Assembly (NCBI GenBank): GCA_022316685.1
Contig: JAKJHU010000023.1
Location: 4,544,692 to 4,608,691, forward strand
Direction of reading: 5' to 3'
Origin: Progne subis subis
Lineage: Eukaryota; Chordata; Aves; Passeriformes; Hirundinidae
DNA length: 64,000 nucleotides
The notes beneath the pieces are model-generated. The model worked only from the letters and a program-made list of their open reading frames with translations. It was not told where the DNA came from and made no database searches. The position numbers and the translations under genes are program-made. Of this stretch, positions 61,908-64,000 are shown in pieces (the stretch's first letter is position 1; every line of letters begins with the position of its first letter).

Positions 61908-63651
61908 AGTAAAAATCTTTTCCTAACTACTACCATTATTTCACCTGATAGCAATATTTTCAGAAGGTGATGGATGAAAATTCTGTTTGCCTGACATGGA
62001 TGCCAGAGCTTTTCAATGCATACAAAGTCTCCAGTTGTGTACTTCACTGAACCCCTTGCTTGTAAGACCGGTCTGGGAACAGAATTTATTTCAACTAAGG
62101 TGCACTTGTTATGTGTATAATCATTTACATGGAGGACGGTGTTAATTTAATTCTCTTTGCCTAAAACCCCATTGATAGGTCCAAATGAAAGGGAGAAGAA
62201 TGTGCAGGAAGTGGAGGAGTTTGTAGGAAGTGTTCAGTCCTCTAAAGCAATAGGAAGGTGGGAAAAAATAAAAAAACTTGGTGTTTGAGCAGATGTGTAA
62301 AGTTTAGAGAGTTCACTAGCCTGATGTCCTGTGCTGTACTTACCTGACACTTGCACCACCTCAGCATTTGGATTGGTGTCTACAGCTATTAGAGAGCAGC
62401 ATCATGTTTCTAAGGCACTCACTGTACTGCAGAATGTAGCCAGCTCCAGGGCACCTCTTCAACCAAGCTATGAGGATTTTTTCCCTTCATTTTATGGTTA
62501 GCCTTATATATTTCTCATTATTCCTACACAGTTGAAATTTGCAAGTAAGACCATGTGCTGTTTTTTTCTGAACAAACTATGTCCAGAGAAAGGTAAAAAA
62601 AAATAAAAATATAAAATAAATAATTAAAAAAATTAAATATAGACATGCACATTTTTAGAAATGGATGCTGGTGGGTAGTTTTAATTATGCTGGAAATTCT
62701 TCTTAGTTGCTTAGCAATTTTTTCATCTCTCTCTGAACCCTGTGCTTGGAGCTGTGATGCTGACCCTACACCTGTCTGTGGAACTGCAGATGGCTGGTGT
62801 AACACAGGCTATTGACTTCAAAACAGGAAGGAGGAGGAGAACCAGATTGCCTGTGAGATGCACACACGATTCCAAAATGCTAATTATTGGTCCCCTAAAA
62901 TATTATGAAGGCTTGTGCATCTGCAGCTGGGATTTGTCTTCATGGATCATTAAAGTCCTAATGTATACCTTTGGTGAAGGAAGGGAATCTGGTCAGAAAT
63001 TACACATTTTAATTGTACACAAAGTGACACTGCATTGTTCAGTAGTATACTCAGCTTCTTTCAGTGAAAGAGTCAGAGGCAGGAGGGAAAACAGCATATA
63101 GAGTAGCTTAAATAATGACTCAAGTATGTATCTATTTTTTCTAGTAATGAAACAGAATCCCAAAGTAAACATAAATCAAGTAAACTCACCCTCTTTAGCT
63201 TTTAAAAAAACTCAAGGAACTTAGCTGAAGCTAAAGGCTATGTTACTGTCCTTATGCAGTTAACAAGAGAATATTTAATAAAGAATAGTGGACTTTTTAA
63301 GGCCTAGAAATAAAACAAAATTTTGTATCTTTCCAAAGATATAAAGTGGCAGAGAATTAATAGCCCTACCAAGCAAAATAATGACCATCTTTATGATAGA
63401 AGTTCACATTCTGAATACAAAGACACAAACAGAAATAGGTATAATAAAAATTTGAACAACAGTCTTTGAACTCTGTTCATAGTCTATTTTAATATAGAAA
63501 ATATTGTTAGTCTCTGTTACCTTCATATGAAAAAGCTTAAAAAGATGATTGTAAAGTCCTGCAGAACTTCACATCTGTAAGGGTAGAATTTAAGGCAAGT
63601 CGACATAATATTATTAGAAGGTTGAAATCATCCTTATGAATCTGAAGAAGA

Positions 63652-63653
<2 letters not shown>
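60721..63653. other. AT-rich intergenic DNA, no gene recognised
   Basis: Includes a 29-base poly-A at 61877-61905 directly after a short GT run. No gene recognised. Confidence 0.6.

Positions 63654-63692
<39 letters not shown>
63654..63692. repeat. (TA)n microsatellite
   Basis: About 19 TA units, followed by a T/G-rich tract to about 63726. Confidence 0.97.
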
Positions 63693-63696
<4 letters not shown>

Positions 63697-64000
63697 GGGG
63701 GTTTTTTTGTTTTTTTGGGTTTTTTTACTTAAACTCTTCTCAGGTCTAGAGACATTAAATCAGCAATTTTCATCTTGCATTGAAGCAAAAAATATATCAC
63801 CTGCTAGCTTTTAAGTGTATGATCCATTTAGGCATTTCCTGTGTCAAAGGTGACACCTAAATGAGAGGAAACAGCTGGCTCATGTACATGCTGTGCCCCA
63901 CATTAGAAACACAACCATAGCTTCCCTTTTGAGGAAAGGAAATCCAAATGTGTAACCTGTAAGTGACCTCTAAATGATCTGCTCTGCTTAATCCAAAAAA

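Overview
The window looks like an intergenic stretch of a bird genome, most likely a passerine. It is AT-rich vertebrate DNA carrying several decayed CR1 LINE pieces with the avian-type octamer 3' end, avian-type endogenous retroviruses (ERVs) and solo LTRs. I recognised no host protein-coding exon, tRNA, rRNA or other host RNA gene. Species and chromosome cannot be told from the sequence alone.

Layout: (a) 1-4322, AT-rich DNA with no gene seen. (b) 4323-10997, a full-length ERV on the minus strand. It has two ~660-bp LTRs, a perfect 18-nt tRNA-Lys(1,2)-type primer binding site, and gag, protease, RT, RNase H and integrase landmarks that all fall in ONE reading frame. No env was seen. It is heavily G-to-A edited on its coding strand, mainly in GG context, whereas its 5' LTR is nearly untouched. 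(c) 10998-19362, unannotated AT-rich DNA with one compound microsatellite. (d) 19363-22829, a second, older minus-strand provirus with a perfect 6-bp target-site duplication (TSD, CAAAAT) and a tRNA-Phe-like primer site. Its gag has a PPPY motif and is joined directly to a gamma-type env, with pol deleted. (e) 22836-51451, mostly unannotated AT-rich DNA with scattered CR1 fragments. One of these, at 38.2-38.6 kb, contains a ~145-bp patch copied from 36.5 kb. (f) 51452-54377, an ERVL-like LTR (plus strand) into which two solo LTRs of a second family inserted head to head, each with its own perfect 6-bp TSD. (g) 54.65-55.64 kb, an internally deleted CR1. (h) 57808-58468, a solo LTR of the same family as the edited provirus, with a 5-bp TSD. 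(i) 58474-64000, AT-rich DNA with a GC-richer unclassified patch at 59.6-60.7 kb and a TA microsatellite.

The strongest signal is the edited provirus. By hand comparison its two LTRs differ by about 29 G-to-A changes in one direction, about 23 of them at GG, with almost no other substitutions. The coding frame shows no frameshift between the landmarks checked, but it carries TAG stops, and conserved protease, RT and RNase H motif residues differ in ways explained by G-to-A. This is the footprint of a cytidine deaminase acting on retroviral minus-strand cDNA.
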